A stretch of DNA of 64,000 nucleotides from Rhodobacteraceae bacterium UBA6197 (GTDB taxonomy: Bacteria; Pseudomonadota; Alphaproteobacteria; Rhodobacterales; Rhodobacteraceae), in assembly GCA_002422085.1 (NCBI GenBank), contig DISZ01000007.1:16753-80752 (forward strand), read 5' to 3'. Shown here piece after piece: positions 38,162 through 51,307 of this stretch. The position numbers and the translations under genes were made by a program. Numbering within the stretch: position 1 is the stretch's first letter; every line of letters starts with the position of its first letter. A model generated the notes under the pieces. It saw only the letters and a list, made by a program, of their open reading frames with translations. It was not told where the DNA came from and ran no database searches.

Positions 38162-38956
38162 TCAGGCCGCATCCGATAGGTTGCGCGGCGTGAAGCTTTC
38201 GATTGTCATCGCGTCCCCCTCAAAAACGCAAAACGATCCCTGCGGCAGTTCTTCCCAGCCGGTTTCGCCGGTTTCCAACGGCTCTGAAACCACGGCTCGC
38301 CCCATCCGGCTATCGGACCAGCGGTGGTAGAGCGAAGGCGCAAAATCGTCGGTCGCATAGCGGATGGCATAAAGCCGTTTGCCATCCGAAAAGGCACAGG
38401 TGAGGCGCACATGAGGGGCTTCGCCCTTGGTCCGGCTCAGCGCCTCGAAGCGCACGGTGGCGCGTTCCATGGCGCCTTTCGGGTCGCGCTCCATCCCCTC
38501 ACCCAGGGCGATCAGAAACAGCGCCTCCGAATCCGTTGCGCCCTTGCGATACGGGTAGTAGCGGTCTTCGATCATCATCTCGGCATCGCGGCGGAAGGCA
38601 TCATAGCCGCCGATCTGGCCGTTGTGCATGAAGCTCCAGCGACCGACCGCAAACGGGTGGCAATTGTTGCGACTGGTCGCGGTTCCGGTTGAGGCGCGGA
38701 CATGGGCCAGAAACAGGCCCGAGCGCACCTGCGCGGTCAGCGATTTCAGGTTCGGGTCGGACCAGGCCGGCAGCACGTCACGGTAAAGGCCCGGTTCGGG
38801 GCGATCGCCATACCAAGCCACGCCAAAGCCATCGGCGTTGATCGCCGAATGGCATTGCGTCGCGCAATGGCTTTGGTGAATCAGCGAATGCCCGGGCCGG
38901 CTGATGATTTCTTCCAGAAAGATCGGTTGTCCGACATAGGCCGCCCAACGACACAT
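38162..38956 (-). CDS. Class II glutamine amidotransferase (YafJ/EgtC-like)
   Basis: 264 residues. The catalytic cysteine is residue 2 (MCRWAAY) after Met removal; NADGFGVAWYG, AHVRASTGT and the FMHNGQIGG block form the Ntn-hydrolase glutaminase site. There is no synthase domain, so it resembles YafJ/EgtC-type free-standing enzymes that hydrolyse gamma-glutamyl compounds. No ergothioneine genes are nearby, so EgtC is unlikely; the substrate is unknown. Convergent with typA. Confidence 0.9.
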   Translation of the reverse strand: MCRWAAYVGQPIFLEEIISRPGHSLIHQSHCATQCHSAINADGFGVAWYGDRPEPGLYRDVLPAWSDPNLKSLTAQVRSGLFLAHVRASTGTATSRNNCHPFAVGRWSFMHNGQIGGYDAFRRDAEMMIEDRYYPYRKGATDSEALFLIALGEGMERDPKGAMERATVRFEALSRTKGEAPHVRLTCAFSDGKRLYAIRYATDDFAPSLYHRWSDSRMGRAVVSEPLETGETGWEELPQGSFCVFEGDAMTIESFTPRNLSDAA

Positions 38957-39073
38957 TTTACCGCACCCTGCCCATTTCGGGCTTATCCACCGTGGCTCGC
39001 ACGATATGCCTCATGACTTGCGAATATGTTAACGTCATCAGGCCGGGAGGGTGAAGCCCCTATTTTGCCATAT

Positions 39074-39373
39074 TCAGGGCTTGAGCTCTTCGACGATCAC
39101 AAGATCGCGTGTCGCGGCGCCGATGGCATGGGCAAGGGCGGCCTGATACTCGGGGCTGCGGTAGCAGGCCTCGGCGGCCTCGAGGCTGGGAAAGCGTGCA
39201 ACCACGTTGCGCGCCCGATCCTGACCCTCAAGCTGCACATAGCGCGCGCCGCGGGCCAGAAACACGCCCCCATGCGCGGCGATGGCGCCGGTGGCCAGAG
39301 CCGCATAGCGGCCATAGGCTTCGGGGTCGGTCACCGTCACATGGGCGATCCAAAGGGCGGTCGGGTTGGTCAT
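39074..39373 (-). CDS. DUF1330 domain protein
   Basis: 99 residues, ferredoxin-like alpha/beta (dimeric barrel) fold of DUF1330, recognised by [17 protein letters not shown], the glycine turn HGGVFLARG and [18 protein letters not shown] helix (here [19 protein letters not shown]). Function unknown. Its ATG overlaps the alaS stop by 4 bases, so it is co-translated with alanyl-tRNA synthetase. Confidence 0.88.
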   Translation of the reverse strand: MTNPTALWIAHVTVTDPEAYGRYAALATGAIAAHGGVFLARGARYVQLEGQDRARNVVARFPSLEAAEACYRSPEYQAALAHAIGAATRDLVIVEELKP

Positions 39374-42027
39374 TTGAGTGCTCCAATCACGGTTTCGGCC
39401 GCGGCGATGGCCTCGGCGGATTTGCTGGCATCGGCGCCACCGGCTTGGGCCATGTCGGGGCGCCCGCCCCCACCTTTGCCGCCCAGGGCTTCGGCCGCCG
39501 CGCGGACCAGATCGATCGCCGACAGCCGCGCGGTCAGATCCGAGGTGACCCCCGCCGCCGCCGCCGCCTTGCCGCCGGTATCGGCCACGACCAGCACCGC
39601 CCCCGAGCCGATCCGGGCCTTGAGATCGTCCACGATGCCGGGAAGATCTTTGCCGGCGACCCCGGAAAGCACCTGAGATATGAACTTCAAGCCATTGATT
39701 TCACGAATTTCCGCGCCACCGGCACCAGTGCCGCCCAACGCCAGTTCGCGGCGCAGTTGCGCCACCTCATTGGCCAGCGCACGGCGTTCCTCGGCCAGGA
39801 CGCGAACACGGTCCACGGCATCGGCGGGGGTGGTTTTCAGCACCGCCGCAACCTCGGCCAGGCGCGCGGCCTGTGCGCCCAGATAGTCCAGCGCGGCCTG
39901 TCCGGTCAGCGCCTCGAAGCGGCGCACCCCGGCAGAAGAAGCGCTGTCGCCCAATGCGACAAAGGCGCCGATATCGCCCGTGCGCGCGACATGGGTGCCG
40001 CCGCACAGCTCGAGACTATAGGTCGCGCGATCCGCGCCCTTGCCCGAGCCCAGCAACCGGCCCATCGACACGACCCGCACCTCATCGCCGTATTTCTCGC
40101 CAAACAGCGCCTGAGCGCCAAGGGCGCGGGCATCCTCCGGGGTCATGATCCGGGTTTCCACCGCGCTGTTCTGGCGGATATAGTCGTTCACCTCGGCCTC
40201 GACCGAGGCAAGTTCTGCCGGGCTAAGCGCTTTCGAATGCGAAAAGTCAAAACGCAGCCGGTCTTCGGCATTAAGACTGCCCTTTTGCGCCACATGATCG
40301 CCAAGGGCGCGGCGCAGCGCCTCGTGCAGCAGGTGCGTGGCCGAGTGGTTGGCGCGAATCGCGCTGCGACGCCCGTGCGAAACCTCAAGCTTTGCGGCCT
40401 GACCGCGCGAAATCTCGCCCTCGGTCACTTCGGCGATGTGAATAAAAACCCCGGCCACCTTCTTGGTGTCGGTGATCCGCGCCGCGCCGGTTTCGGTGCG
40501 CAAGCTGCCCGCATCGCCCACCTGCCCGCCGCTTTCGGCGTAAAACGGCGTCTGGTTGACCACGATCTGCACCGCCGCGCGGGCGGTCTCGACCTCGGCA
40601 CCCTCCATCACCAACGCGGCGATCTGACCCTCGGCGGTTTCGGTGTCATAGCCCAGAAACTCGGTCGTGCCGTGCTTTTCGGCCAGTTCGAACCAGATGT
40701 TCGCGTCCTTCGCCTCGCCCGACCCCGACCAGCTGGCGCGCGCCTTGGCCTTCTGTTCGGCCATGGCGCTATCGAACCCTTCGGTTTCGACAGCGCGGCC
40801 CTTTTCGCGCAGCGCGTCCTGAGTCAGGTCCAGCGGAAAGCCGTAGGTGTCATAAAGCTTGAACGCGGCCGCGCCCGGCAGGGCGACGCCTTCGGGCAGG
40901 TGCGACAGCTCGTCGTCGAGCAGTTTCAATCCGCGATCCAGCGTCTGCTTGAAGCGCGTTTCCTCAAGCTTCAGCGTCTCTTCGATCAGCGCCTGTGCCC
41001 GCGACAGTTCGGGGTAGGCCGTGCCCATCTGCCGCACCAGTGCCGAAACCAGCTTGAACATCACCGGATCCTGGGTGCCCAGCATATGCGCATGGCGCAT
41101 CGCGCGGCGCATGATCCGACGCAGCACATAGCCACGGCCTTCGTTTGACGGCATCACCCCGTCGGCGATCAGAAACGAGGTCGAGCGCAGATGGTCGGCG
41201 ATCACCCGGTGGTGCACCTTGCCCGGCCCATCGGGATCTGACGAGGTGGCATGCGCCGAGGCCTCGATCAGGCTGCGCATCAGGTCGGTGTCGTAGTTGT
41301 CGTGCTTGCCCTGCAACAGCGCGCCGATCCGCTCGAGCCCCATGCCGGTATCGATCGACTGCATCTCAAGCGGGCGCTTTGAGCCGTCTTCAAACTGTTC
41401 GTATTGCATGAAGACGAGGTTCCAGATTTCGATGAACCGGTCGCCATCTTCGTCGGCACTGCCCGGAGGGCCGCCCCAGATATGGTCGCCATGGTCAAAG
41501 AAGATCTCGGTGCAGGGACCGCAGGGGCCGGTCGGGCCCATCATCCAGAAGTTGTCGTTGGTGGGGATGCGGATGATCCGGTCATCGCTGAGCCCCGCGA
41601 CCTTTTTCCAGATATCCGCCGCCTCGTCGTCGGTGTGATAGACCGTAACCAGCAACTTGTCCTTGGGGATACCGAAATCGCGCGTCAGCAATTCCCACGC
41701 AAAGGGGATGGCGTCCGATTTGAAATAGTCGCCAAAGCTGAAATTTCCCAGCATTTCAAAGAAGGTATGGTGACGCGCCGTATAGCCCACATTGTCGAGG
41801 TCGTTGTGCTTGCCGCCGGCGCGGACGCATTTCTGCGCGGTGGTTGCGCGTTTGTAATCGCGCTGCTCGACACCGGTGAAGCAGTTCTTGAACTGCACCA
41901 TGCCCGAGTTGGCGAACATCAACGTCGGGTCGTTGCGCGGGACCAGCGGGCTGCTATCGACCACGCGATGGCCGTTGCGCTCGAAATAACCAAGGAAGGT
42001 CGCACGGATATCGTTCAGGCTGGGCAT
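39370..42027 (-). CDS. alaS: Alanyl-tRNA synthetase
   Basis: Charges tRNA-Ala in the cytoplasm. 885 residues in full order: class II catalytic domain ([27 protein letters not shown]), tRNA-recognition helices, editing domain with zinc/editing motifs [13 protein letters not shown] and ELCGGTHV, and a C-terminal DHHA1 region. It is followed by an overlapping DUF1330 gene. The upstream neighbour recA is separated by a terminator. No missing part. Confidence 0.98.
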   Translation of the reverse strand: MPSLNDIRATFLGYFERNGHRVVDSSPLVPRNDPTLMFANSGMVQFKNCFTGVEQRDYKRATTAQKCVRAGGKHNDLDNVGYTARHHTFFEMLGNFSFGDYFKSDAIPFAWELLTRDFGIPKDKLLVTVYHTDDEAADIWKKVAGLSDDRIIRIPTNDNFWMMGPTGPCGPCTEIFFDHGDHIWGGPPGSADEDGDRFIEIWNLVFMQYEQFEDGSKRPLEMQSIDTGMGLERIGALLQGKHDNYDTDLMRSLIEASAHATSSDPDGPGKVHHRVIADHLRSTSFLIADGVMPSNEGRGYVLRRIMRRAMRHAHMLGTQDPVMFKLVSALVRQMGTAYPELSRAQALIEETLKLEETRFKQTLDRGLKLLDDELSHLPEGVALPGAAAFKLYDTYGFPLDLTQDALREKGRAVETEGFDSAMAEQKAKARASWSGSGEAKDANIWFELAEKHGTTEFLGYDTETAEGQIAALVMEGAEVETARAAVQIVVNQTPFYAESGGQVGDAGSLRTETGAARITDTKKVAGVFIHIAEVTEGEISRGQAAKLEVSHGRRSAIRANHSATHLLHEALRRALGDHVAQKGSLNAEDRLRFDFSHSKALSPAELASVEAEVNDYIRQNSAVETRIMTPEDARALGAQALFGEKYGDEVRVVSMGRLLGSGKGADRATYSLELCGGTHVARTGDIGAFVALGDSASSAGVRRFEALTGQAALDYLGAQAARLAEVAAVLKTTPADAVDRVRVLAEERRALANEVAQLRRELALGGTGAGGAEIREINGLKFISQVLSGVAGKDLPGIVDDLKARIGSGAVLVVADTGGKAAAAAGVTSDLTARLSAIDLVRAAAEALGGKGGGGRPDMAQAGGADASKSAEAIAAAETVIGALK

Positions 42028-42107
42028 GTTTGAGGCCTTTATGGGCGGGTTTGACCCCGTTTAACGCCCGACCCCCAGCCTGTCCAGAACCAGCCTGCGC
42101 CGTTACG

Positions 42108-42135
42108 CAAAACGGCCGGGCAATCGCCCGGCCGT
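42108..42135 (-). terminator. Rho-independent terminator after recA
   Basis: Perfect 10-bp stem ACGGCCGGGC (42112-42121) / GCCCGGCCGT (42126-42135), 4-base loop, followed on the minus strand by a TTTT run. Separates recA from alaS. Confidence 0.85.
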
Positions 42136-42156
42136 ATTCGAAGTTCAGACGCGGGA

Positions 42157-43224
42157 TTATTCTTCGGTCACCGCCTCGTCGGTATCGGCGGCGGTGAAAT
42201 CAAGACCATGCCCGGCGCGGATCTTGTCTTCGATCGCCAACGCCATATCGGGATTTTCGCGCAGGAATTGCTTGGCGTTTTCACGGCCTTGCCCGATGCG
42301 TTCGTCGCCGTAGGAATACCACGCACCCGATTTTTCAACCACGCCGGCCTTTACCCCCAGATCGACCAGCTCGCCGACCTTCGAGATACCCTCGCCATAC
42401 ATGATGTCGAACTCGACCTGTTTGAACGGCGGGGCGACCTTGTTTTTCACCACCTTGACGCGGGTCGAGTTGCCCACGACCTCGTCGCGGTCCTTGATCG
42501 CGCCGATCCGGCGGATATCCAGCCGCACGCTGGCGTAGAATTTCAGCGCATTGCCGCCGGTCGTCGTTTCGGGGCTGCCGAACATCACGCCGATCTTCAT
42601 GCGGATCTGGTTGATGAAGATCACCATGCAGTTGCTGCGCCCGATGCTGGCGGTCAGCTTGCGCATCGCCTGGCTCATCAGACGCGCCTGACTGCCCATC
42701 TGCATATCGCCCATGTCGCCCTCGATCTCGGATTTCGGCACCAACGCGGCAACCGAATCGACAACCACCAGGCTGACCGCCCCCGACCGCACCAGCGTAT
42801 CGACAATCTCCAGTGCCTGTTCGCCGGTATCGGGCTGCGAGATCAGCAGCTCGTCCAGATCGACCCCCAGCTTCTTGGCATATTGCGGATCAAGCGCGTG
42901 TTCGGCGTCAACAAAGGCGCAGACCCCGCCCTTCTTTTGCTCTTCGGCCACGACATGCAGCGTCAGTGTCGTCTTGCCCGAGCTTTCCGGGCCATAGATT
43001 TCAATGATCCGGCCCTTGGGCAGGCCGCCAATCCCCAGCGCGATGTCCAGCCCCAGTGACCCCGTCGAGGTCGCTTCGACATCCATCACCGCATTGTCGG
43101 CGCCGAGTTTCATGATCGAACCCTTGCCGAACTGACGTTCGATCTGGGCCAGCGCTGAATCGAGCGCCTTTTGCTTGTCCGCGTTTTTCTTGTCATTCAT
43201 GTCAAAAAGGCTCGCCGTTGCCAC
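42157..43224 (-). CDS. recA: Recombinase RecA
   Basis: Homologous recombination and SOS co-protease. 355 residues: Walker [13 protein letters not shown], Walker [14 protein letters not shown]1/L2 loops and the [14 protein letters not shown] block, acidic C-terminal tail. The start is GTG at 43224, with GGAAG seven bases upstream; an in-frame ATG at 43200 lacks any ribosome-binding site. A LexA-type direct repeat lies about 63-77 bases upstream, so the gene should be SOS-induced. Confidence 0.98.
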   Translation of the reverse strand: MATASLFDMNDKKNADKQKALDSALAQIERQFGKGSIMKLGADNAVMDVEATSTGSLGLDIALGIGGLPKGRIIEIYGPESSGKTTLTLHVVAEEQKKGGVCAFVDAEHALDPQYAKKLGVDLDELLISQPDTGEQALEIVDTLVRSGAVSLVVVDSVAALVPKSEIEGDMGDMQMGSQARLMSQAMRKLTASIGRSNCMVIFINQIRMKIGVMFGSPETTTGGNALKFYASVRLDIRRIGAIKDRDEVVGNSTRVKVVKNKVAPPFKQVEFDIMYGEGISKVGELVDLGVKAGVVEKSGAWYSYGDERIGQGRENAKQFLRENPDMALAIEDKIRAGHGLDFTAADTDEAVTEE

Positions 43225-43286
43225 GTTTGTGCTTCCTTATCCCACAGCCCGATGCCAGCGGCAATGAATGCCTGCCCGCGCTGTAT

Positions 43287-43301
43287 GTTCCTGCCTTGTT
43301 C
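43287..43301 (-). promoter_or_regulatory. Predicted LexA (SOS) box upstream of recA
   Basis: Exact GTTC-N7-GTTC direct repeat: GTTC at 43287-43290, spacer CTGCCTT, GTTC at 43298-43301 (GAAC-N7-GAAC on the recA strand). This is the LexA operator type established for Rhodobacter and other alphaproteobacteria, in the position expected for recA. Confidence 0.85.
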
Positions 43302-43440
43302 TTGTTTGGTATGGGGCCATAACAAGAACATTTCAACACAATTCTTCTAAAATGCAGTCTTTCGGAAACTGGTTAAGGAGAGGTTTACGTTAGCGACTTT
43401 CCCGTATACCCAATGCGATGAATTGCGAGACGAGGGCGAG

Positions 43441-44034
43441 ATGCTGATTTTTTGGGACCAGCGGCTGGTGTTTCTGGCAACGCCCAAGGCCGGTTCTTCG
43501 GCCGTCGAGTCGGCGTTGGAATCGCTTGCCAGCGTAACGATGCAACGCCCGGCCGCGCTCAAACACGTCAGCGCAGCGCAATATCGCACGCATCTGGCGC
43601 CGCTGCTGGCCGGATCGGCTGGCGCGCCCTTCACCACCGTGGCCCTGATGCGCGAACCGCTGGGCTGGCTGCGCAGCTGGTTCCGGTTTCGTCAGCGCGA
43701 CGATATCGAGGACCCGCAGCACCCCATGCGCGGCCGCAGCTTTGAAGAATTTGCCAACGATTACATGAAGAACCCGCGCCCGCCGCATGCGGATATCGGC
43801 AGTCAGGCCGCCTATCTGTGCGGCGCCGACAACGCACCGATGGTGGACCGGATCTTTCGCTATGAAAACATCGATGCCTTCGTGCATTTTCTGGAAGATC
43901 GGCTGGATTGCGCAATCACCCTGCCCCGCGTCAACGTGCCCCCGGCCGTCGATGTGAAGCTTTCGGCGGCGACAGAGGCCCGCCTGCACGTCCATATGGC
44001 CACCGACTTCGCGCTTTACGACCAGATCGCCTAG
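43441..44034 (+). CDS. Sulfotransferase-like protein
   Basis: 197 residues. A P-loop-like PAPS-binding segment near the start (FLATPKAGSSAVESALES) and the later ALMREPLGWLRSWFRFR block, where Arg contacts the 3'-phosphate, match the Sulfotransferase family 2 pattern. No signal peptide or membrane helix. ATG 43441 follows GAGGGCGAG. It shares the intergenic region with recA, so it may also fall under the SOS operator, but this is only positional. The acceptor substrate is unknown. Confidence 0.82.
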   Translation: MLIFWDQRLVFLATPKAGSSAVESALESLASVTMQRPAALKHVSAAQYRTHLAPLLAGSAGAPFTTVALMREPLGWLRSWFRFRQRDDIEDPQHPMRGRSFEEFANDYMKNPRPPHADIGSQAAYLCGADNAPMVDRIFRYENIDAFVHFLEDRLDCAITLPRVNVPPAVDVKLSAATEARLHVHMATDFALYDQIA

Positions 44035-44124
44035 GTCTGCCCGCAGGTTCGACGAGTCCAGCCTGCCCTGACAGAATACCACAGCCTCCCGGCGCCCCGA
44101 ACGGCCCAAAAACCATCCAAGCCG

Positions 44125-46473
44125 TCAGATATCGCCGGGAATCTGGTTTTGCACCGTCGCTGTCAATTCGCTGAGCGAGAACGGCTTGGGCAGGAATACG
44201 GAATTGGGCACCGGAGGCCGCCCGTCCTGGAACACATCCTCGGCGTAGCCCGATACAAAGACCACCGCGGTGCCCGGCCGCGTCTTGAGGGCTTCGCGCA
44301 CCCAACTCGGGCCATCGAGTCCCGGCATGATCACATCGGTCAGAAAGACATCGACGTGCAACGATGGATCCTCCAATAGATGCAATGCCTCTTCGGCGTT
44401 CTCGGCTTCGAAGACGGTATAGCCGCGCAGTTTCAAGGCACGGCAGGCAAAGGCGCGCACGGGGGCCTCGTCCTCGACCAGAAGCACCGTCGCGGTGCTG
44501 TTGCGGGGGGCCGCAGCCTCGACCGGCGCCGGGACCACGTCTTCGGGTTCGGCAATCTGGTCATGCGCGGGGAAATAGAGGGTAAAGCTGGTTCCCGACC
44601 CCAAGACCGAATCGCAAAAAATATAGCCTCCGGTCTGCTTGACGATACCATAGGCGGTGGACAGGCCGAGGCCGGTGCCCTCGCCCGTGCGCTTGGTCGT
44701 ATAAAAGGGCTCGAAGATCTTGCTGAGCTTGTCCGGCGCGATTCCGGTGCCTTCGTCGATAACCCGCACCACGACATAGTCACCCACCGCAATTGCCGCG
44801 CGATCCCGCTTCAACTCATCTGACAAGCGGCAATTCTCGGTTTCGATCCGGATTTCGCCGCCGCCGGGCATCGCGTCGCGCGCGTTGACCACAAGGTTCA
44901 TGATCACCTGTTCCAACTGCCGCTTGTCGGCGCGGATCAGGCGCAGGTCCGGGTCGTGGCGCAGCGTCAGACTCACTTTTTCACCAACCAGACGGTTCAG
45001 CAGATGGGTCAGATCCGACAGCGTGTCGCGCAAGTCGATGATCCGCGGCTTGAGCGTCTGCTTGCGCGAAAACGCCAACAGCTGCCCGACAAGGCTGGCC
45101 GCGCGATTGGCGTTCTGGCTGATCTGATCCAGGTCGGCGTAATCCGGATCGCCCTTGTCGTGGCGCAGCATCAACAAATCGCAGTGGCCCGAAATCGCCG
45201 TTAGGAGATTGTTGAAATCATGCGCAACGCCACCGGCAAGCTGACCGATTGCCTGCATCTTCTGACTTTGCACGAACTGCGCCTCAAGCGTCTTGAGTTG
45301 GGTCGCGTCCGAAAGCACCGCCACCAGGCCCGGACGCCCGTCTTCGACCACGCGCGACAATGTGACCTGCAAGAAAACCTCGCGTTCGCCCCGCCTTGCG
45401 CGCAGCACCTCGGGGCGCCGATCGGCGCGGCCCGACAACGCATCCGTCAGCCAATCACTGATCGGTCGCCCCAATCCCTCAAACAGATCAGCAAAATGCG
45501 CTTCCGGGTCGATTTGACCCAAAAGGCCACGCGCAATGCGGTTGACGGCCAACACCTGGCCGTCGGCCGACAGGCGCATCAACGCCACCGGAAGCGCCTC
45601 GAACGACGTCGGATCATGCGCGGTCGCCCGGCCTGTCGCCATTGGCAGAAGATAGATCTCGCGGCGGCCGCCAAGGCCATCCAGTTCGGCCACCACGGCG
45701 CGCAACGGGCCATTCGGGGTGGAGATCTCGTGCTCGGCGCCCGACCGCAGCGGCAATTCCACAAAAACCCGATCAAGCGTTCGAACACGCTCGCCCACCA
45801 GACGGCGCAGCGCTTCATTCATGAAGAGGATCGTGCCACTTTTCGACACGGTCAGCATCGGCAGGCTGATCGTTTCGGCCCCGCGCCCGCCGGTCGGGCG
45901 TTCGGCCATATCTTCCAGCCGCCACAAGAAGCTGTCACCCCCAATCTGATGCACCGAAAGCCGCACATGGCCGCGACGCGTCACCAGATCTTCGCGTGAA
46001 GCCCCCAGCGCTGCCGCCTTGCTTTGCAGTCGATTGAGCACCGAGCCCGGTTGCGCGAACACCTCGCCCAGGGCGCGTGTCAGCGTCTGCCCGCCGCGCG
46101 ACCCGAAGCGCTCGACCGCAGCGCGATTTTGAAAGCCGATGCTGCCATCCCCATCCGTGGTGAAACTTGGCGAGGCATCCTGCGCAATGAACCCGGCAAT
46201 CTGGCTTTGAAGGTTTTGGCGTTGGCGTATCTGCCCCGCGGCGGCCAGGCGCAGTATCAGCGCCAGGGCAACCAATGTGCCCGCAATCGCCAGAAACGCC
46301 AGCGTCAACACCTGATCCGGGATCAATAAGCCAACCGTCAGCGCGCAAAAGGCGGCAATCAACAGATACATCCACCCCGGCGCAAGAAACGCGGCAGTGC
46401 GAAGGATGGGTTGCATTGGCTGCAACGGATGCGACACGCGAAAGCCCCCTTCTTCAGAATCGGCTTCCTGCAT
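44125..46473 (-). CDS. cckA: Hybrid histidine kinase CckA
   Basis: Cell-cycle kinase that feeds phosphate through ChpT to CtrA. 782 residues: two membrane helices (about 25-75), PAS-like sensor domains (about 100-380), an HisKA domain with the phospho-acceptor in GGVAHDFNNLLTAI, an ATPase domain (NLVVNARDAMPGGG, DEGTGIAP, GEGTGLGLSTAYGI) and a C-terminal receiver with Asp in FLTDVIMPG. In rhodobacteria the CckA-ChpT-CtrA chain controls motility and gene transfer agents rather than viability. A GTG at 46437 with a G-rich box upstream is an alternative start that would trim 12 residues. Confidence 0.95.
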   Translation of the reverse strand: MQEADSEEGGFRVSHPLQPMQPILRTAAFLAPGWMYLLIAAFCALTVGLLIPDQVLTLAFLAIAGTLVALALILRLAAAGQIRQRQNLQSQIAGFIAQDASPSFTTDGDGSIGFQNRAAVERFGSRGGQTLTRALGEVFAQPGSVLNRLQSKAAALGASREDLVTRRGHVRLSVHQIGGDSFLWRLEDMAERPTGGRGAETISLPMLTVSKSGTILFMNEALRRLVGERVRTLDRVFVELPLRSGAEHEISTPNGPLRAVVAELDGLGGRREIYLLPMATGRATAHDPTSFEALPVALMRLSADGQVLAVNRIARGLLGQIDPEAHFADLFEGLGRPISDWLTDALSGRADRRPEVLRARRGEREVFLQVTLSRVVEDGRPGLVAVLSDATQLKTLEAQFVQSQKMQAIGQLAGGVAHDFNNLLTAISGHCDLLMLRHDKGDPDYADLDQISQNANRAASLVGQLLAFSRKQTLKPRIIDLRDTLSDLTHLLNRLVGEKVSLTLRHDPDLRLIRADKRQLEQVIMNLVVNARDAMPGGGEIRIETENCRLSDELKRDRAAIAVGDYVVVRVIDEGTGIAPDKLSKIFEPFYTTKRTGEGTGLGLSTAYGIVKQTGGYIFCDSVLGSGTSFTLYFPAHDQIAEPEDVVPAPVEAAAPRNSTATVLLVEDEAPVRAFACRALKLRGYTVFEAENAEEALHLLEDPSLHVDVFLTDVIMPGLDGPSWVREALKTRPGTAVVFVSGYAEDVFQDGRPPVPNSVFLPKPFSLSELTATVQNQIPGDI

Positions 46474-46546
46474 TGCGGGGCGAAATGCTTAAAGCCCGAT
46501 TAAGGGCCATCAATACACAACCTTAAATTGAGTCAACCTTGAAGCA

Positions 46547-47731
46547 TTAAACGGCGTCAGAAAGCCTGCGCAGCGTGCAGCCATAGAATCCGTCGCCGCC
46601 GTCAAGCGGGGTCAATCGGCGCTCTGAAATCTTTTCCCAGCCCTCCGCGGCGGCAAAATCCGAGGTCTGGTCGGCGTTCTCGACGTCCAGAAGCGAGCAG
46701 GTCATATAGGCGAGCGTCCCGCCGGGGGCCACGAACTGGGCCGCTTTCTCAAGAATATCACGTTGAATTTGCGTCATTTTCATCAGGCGCTCGGGCGTCA
46801 GACGCCACTTGGCCTCGGGCGCGCGCCGCCATGTTCCCGAGCCGGAACAGGGCGCATCCACCACCACCAGATCAAACAGGCCGTCGATCGCGCCGGGCTC
46901 AACCATCTGAATCCGCCGGCCCGCGCGCGCCGCCCGCGCCGGAATATCCTGCATCCGTTCAGGCGCGATGTCATGCGCGAAAATGTCAATTTTTGCACGC
47001 GCCGCGAGAGCAAGCGCCTTGCCACCGCCGCCGGCGCAATAGTCCAGAACGCGCGCGCCCGCGGTCAACGGCAGGCTTTCGATCATCGCCTGCGAGGCGC
47101 TGTCCTGCAATTCGACCAGCCCCGTCATATAGGCTTGTGTCAGATGAATTTTACGAGGGTTTTCCGTGACTTCCAGCGCAGAGCTCGCAAGGTTGCTGGG
47201 CTCTGCCACCACCCCTTCCCGGGCCAGCGCCGCCACCGCCTCGGGCCGGGTCACGCGGGCCAGATTGACCCGCAAGAACACCGGCGCACGGCGTTGAAGC
47301 GCCTGCATGACGGGGTCGAAATCGCCCTTCAGACTATCCTTCAGCATCGGCGCCAGCCAGTCGGGGCAGTCCAGCGCGTCATTGCCCTCGGGCATTGGCG
47401 CCTTGGCAAAGGCCTCGGCTTCGGTCTCGGTCAGGCGCGCGGGCGCGAACCGCTCTGAGGTGAAAATAGTCGCCGGATCAATGCCTTGCGCACGACAATG
47501 CCCCAGCATGAGCCCGCGCCCCGTCGCCGCCCCCCCGGCCACCGCATACGAGCGCTGACAGCGCATTGCGTCAAACACCAGATCGCGGATTGCGGCGCGA
47601 TCACCCGACCCGGCAAAGCGGTTGCCCCGCGTCCAGTTGATCAGCGCCGCCTCGGTCGGGGCGCCGTCCAGAATCCGGTCGAGAATATCACAGACCGAAG
47701 CAATGCGGGCGGCGGGAGTCACGCGGCCCAC
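46547..47731 (-). CDS. rsmB: RsmB/NOP2-family RNA (cytosine-5) methyltransferase
   Basis: 394 residues, SAM-dependent m5C methyltransferase, likely acting on 16S rRNA C967. Both catalytic cysteines are visible: VVDAPCSGSGTWRR (motif IV, resolving) and YMTCSLLDVEN (motif VI, nucleophile); the SAM site is ARVLDYCAGGGGKALAL. The N-terminal part contains a NusB-like helical domain. It lies between guaB (45 bases upstream) and cckA on the same strand. Exact target site is inferred. Confidence 0.9.
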   Translation of the reverse strand: MGRVTPAARIASVCDILDRILDGAPTEAALINWTRGNRFAGSGDRAAIRDLVFDAMRCQRSYAVAGGAATGRGLMLGHCRAQGIDPATIFTSERFAPARLTETEAEAFAKAPMPEGNDALDCPDWLAPMLKDSLKGDFDPVMQALQRRAPVFLRVNLARVTRPEAVAALAREGVVAEPSNLASSALEVTENPRKIHLTQAYMTGLVELQDSASQAMIESLPLTAGARVLDYCAGGGGKALALAARAKIDIFAHDIAPERMQDIPARAARAGRRIQMVEPGAIDGLFDLVVVDAPCSGSGTWRRAPEAKWRLTPERLMKMTQIQRDILEKAAQFVAPGGTLAYMTCSLLDVENADQTSDFAAAEGWEKISERRLTPLDGGDGFYGCTLRRLSDAV

Positions 47732-47776
47732 CCCGGATGTATCACACTAGCTTCGCCTGACATTTCCTTGATTTCC

Positions 47777-50270
<2,494 letters not shown>

Positions 50271-50374
50271 CTCGTTCTCCTGTCTTGCGGCCCTTCCTGC
50301 CTGCGTTGCGCGGCAATTGCCAGCGCCCGCTTTGCCGCAGGAGGTCGGTTTGCCGCCCGGACGGGCCCCGACGC

Positions 50375-51262
50375 TCAGGATGGCAGCACAAGGCAGCTCG
50401 CGCCAAGCGGTTTTGCCACCGCGCCGCAACCCAGCTTGAAATGCGCCAGCCCGGCGGCGGTTTCGTCGTTCACATCGCCCAGATCAAGCCAGCCGACGCC
50501 CGCCGCCCGCAGCCCCTGCACCGCATGCCACAACAGCAGATTATGCGCCGACGCGGCACGCCCCTCGGGGCCGGACCAGCCCAGATGGTAACTGGCCCCG
50601 GTGCCGTGGCGCAAGAACAGCATCCCCGCCAGCGGCACGCCGCGCTGCGCGATCTGGCAGGCAAGGACACCGCCCGGTTCCGCCTCGTCCCAGGCCAAGA
50701 CAAACCCCGCAGGCAAGGCGCGATAGCGCCGCTGGGCGCGCAAACTGGCCTCGGCCTCGATCAACCAGCGCCACTCGGCCGGGCGGTGCAGGTCGGTGGG
50801 GCGCAGGCCTGACGCCTCGGCACGGGCCAGACGATTGCGCCATTTGCCCGCCATCGCCGCCCTGAGCACCGGCAGATCGGCGCGCAGATCCAGCACCGCG
50901 TGATGCCGCGGCGTTATCAACGGCACCACGCCGCACCCGGTAATCGCCTGTTCCGGCGTGGCCAAGAGGCACAGCCTGCGCCGCGCCAACGCGCGTAACC
51001 CCGCCCGCCGCGCCTCGGCCGAGACATCCGCCAGCCAGACCGGGCCGCGCAACAGAACCGTCAGGCCGCGGCGACGCAAAAGCTGCGCCACCCCGATCAT
51101 TGTGCCGCCCTGCCAAAGCGAAAGCCGCTCGACCCGGGCGCCTTGGCTTTCGGCGACCCGGCCATAGGTCCAATGCTGCTGCAAGGCGGCCGCATGGCCC
51201 GAAAGCCGCCCGTCCCAATCGGCGCGCGTCACGGTATTGGTGCGGATCTCGACCCTGTCCAT
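50375..51262 (-). CDS. FemAB/GNAT-like acyltransferase
   Basis: 295 residues, a single GNAT-type fold of the FemAB/'CelD-like' kind. The C-terminal half carries the family features: LAGMLFLRHGTGASYHLGWS followed by AHNLLLWHAVQGLRAAG and GWLDLGDVNDETAAGLAHFKLG. The N-terminal half has ALQQHWTYGRVAESQG. These enzymes transfer aminoacyl or acetyl groups; target unknown. The gene is 104 bases upstream of the TDT transporter on the same strand. Confidence 0.82.
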   Translation of the reverse strand: MDRVEIRTNTVTRADWDGRLSGHAAALQQHWTYGRVAESQGARVERLSLWQGGTMIGVAQLLRRRGLTVLLRGPVWLADVSAEARRAGLRALARRRLCLLATPEQAITGCGVVPLITPRHHAVLDLRADLPVLRAAMAGKWRNRLARAEASGLRPTDLHRPAEWRWLIEAEASLRAQRRYRALPAGFVLAWDEAEPGGVLACQIAQRGVPLAGMLFLRHGTGASYHLGWSGPEGRAASAHNLLLWHAVQGLRAAGVGWLDLGDVNDETAAGLAHFKLGCGAVAKPLGASCLVLPS

Positions 51263-51307
51263 CAGGTGTTAATCCGTGATTCACCTGAACAAGCGATTAA
51301 TGATGCC

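Noticed and set aside
38162..38956. EgtC (ergothioneine amidohydrolase)
   Set aside because: Similar fold and Cys2, but no egtB or egtD neighbours, so the more general class II amidotransferase label is safer.
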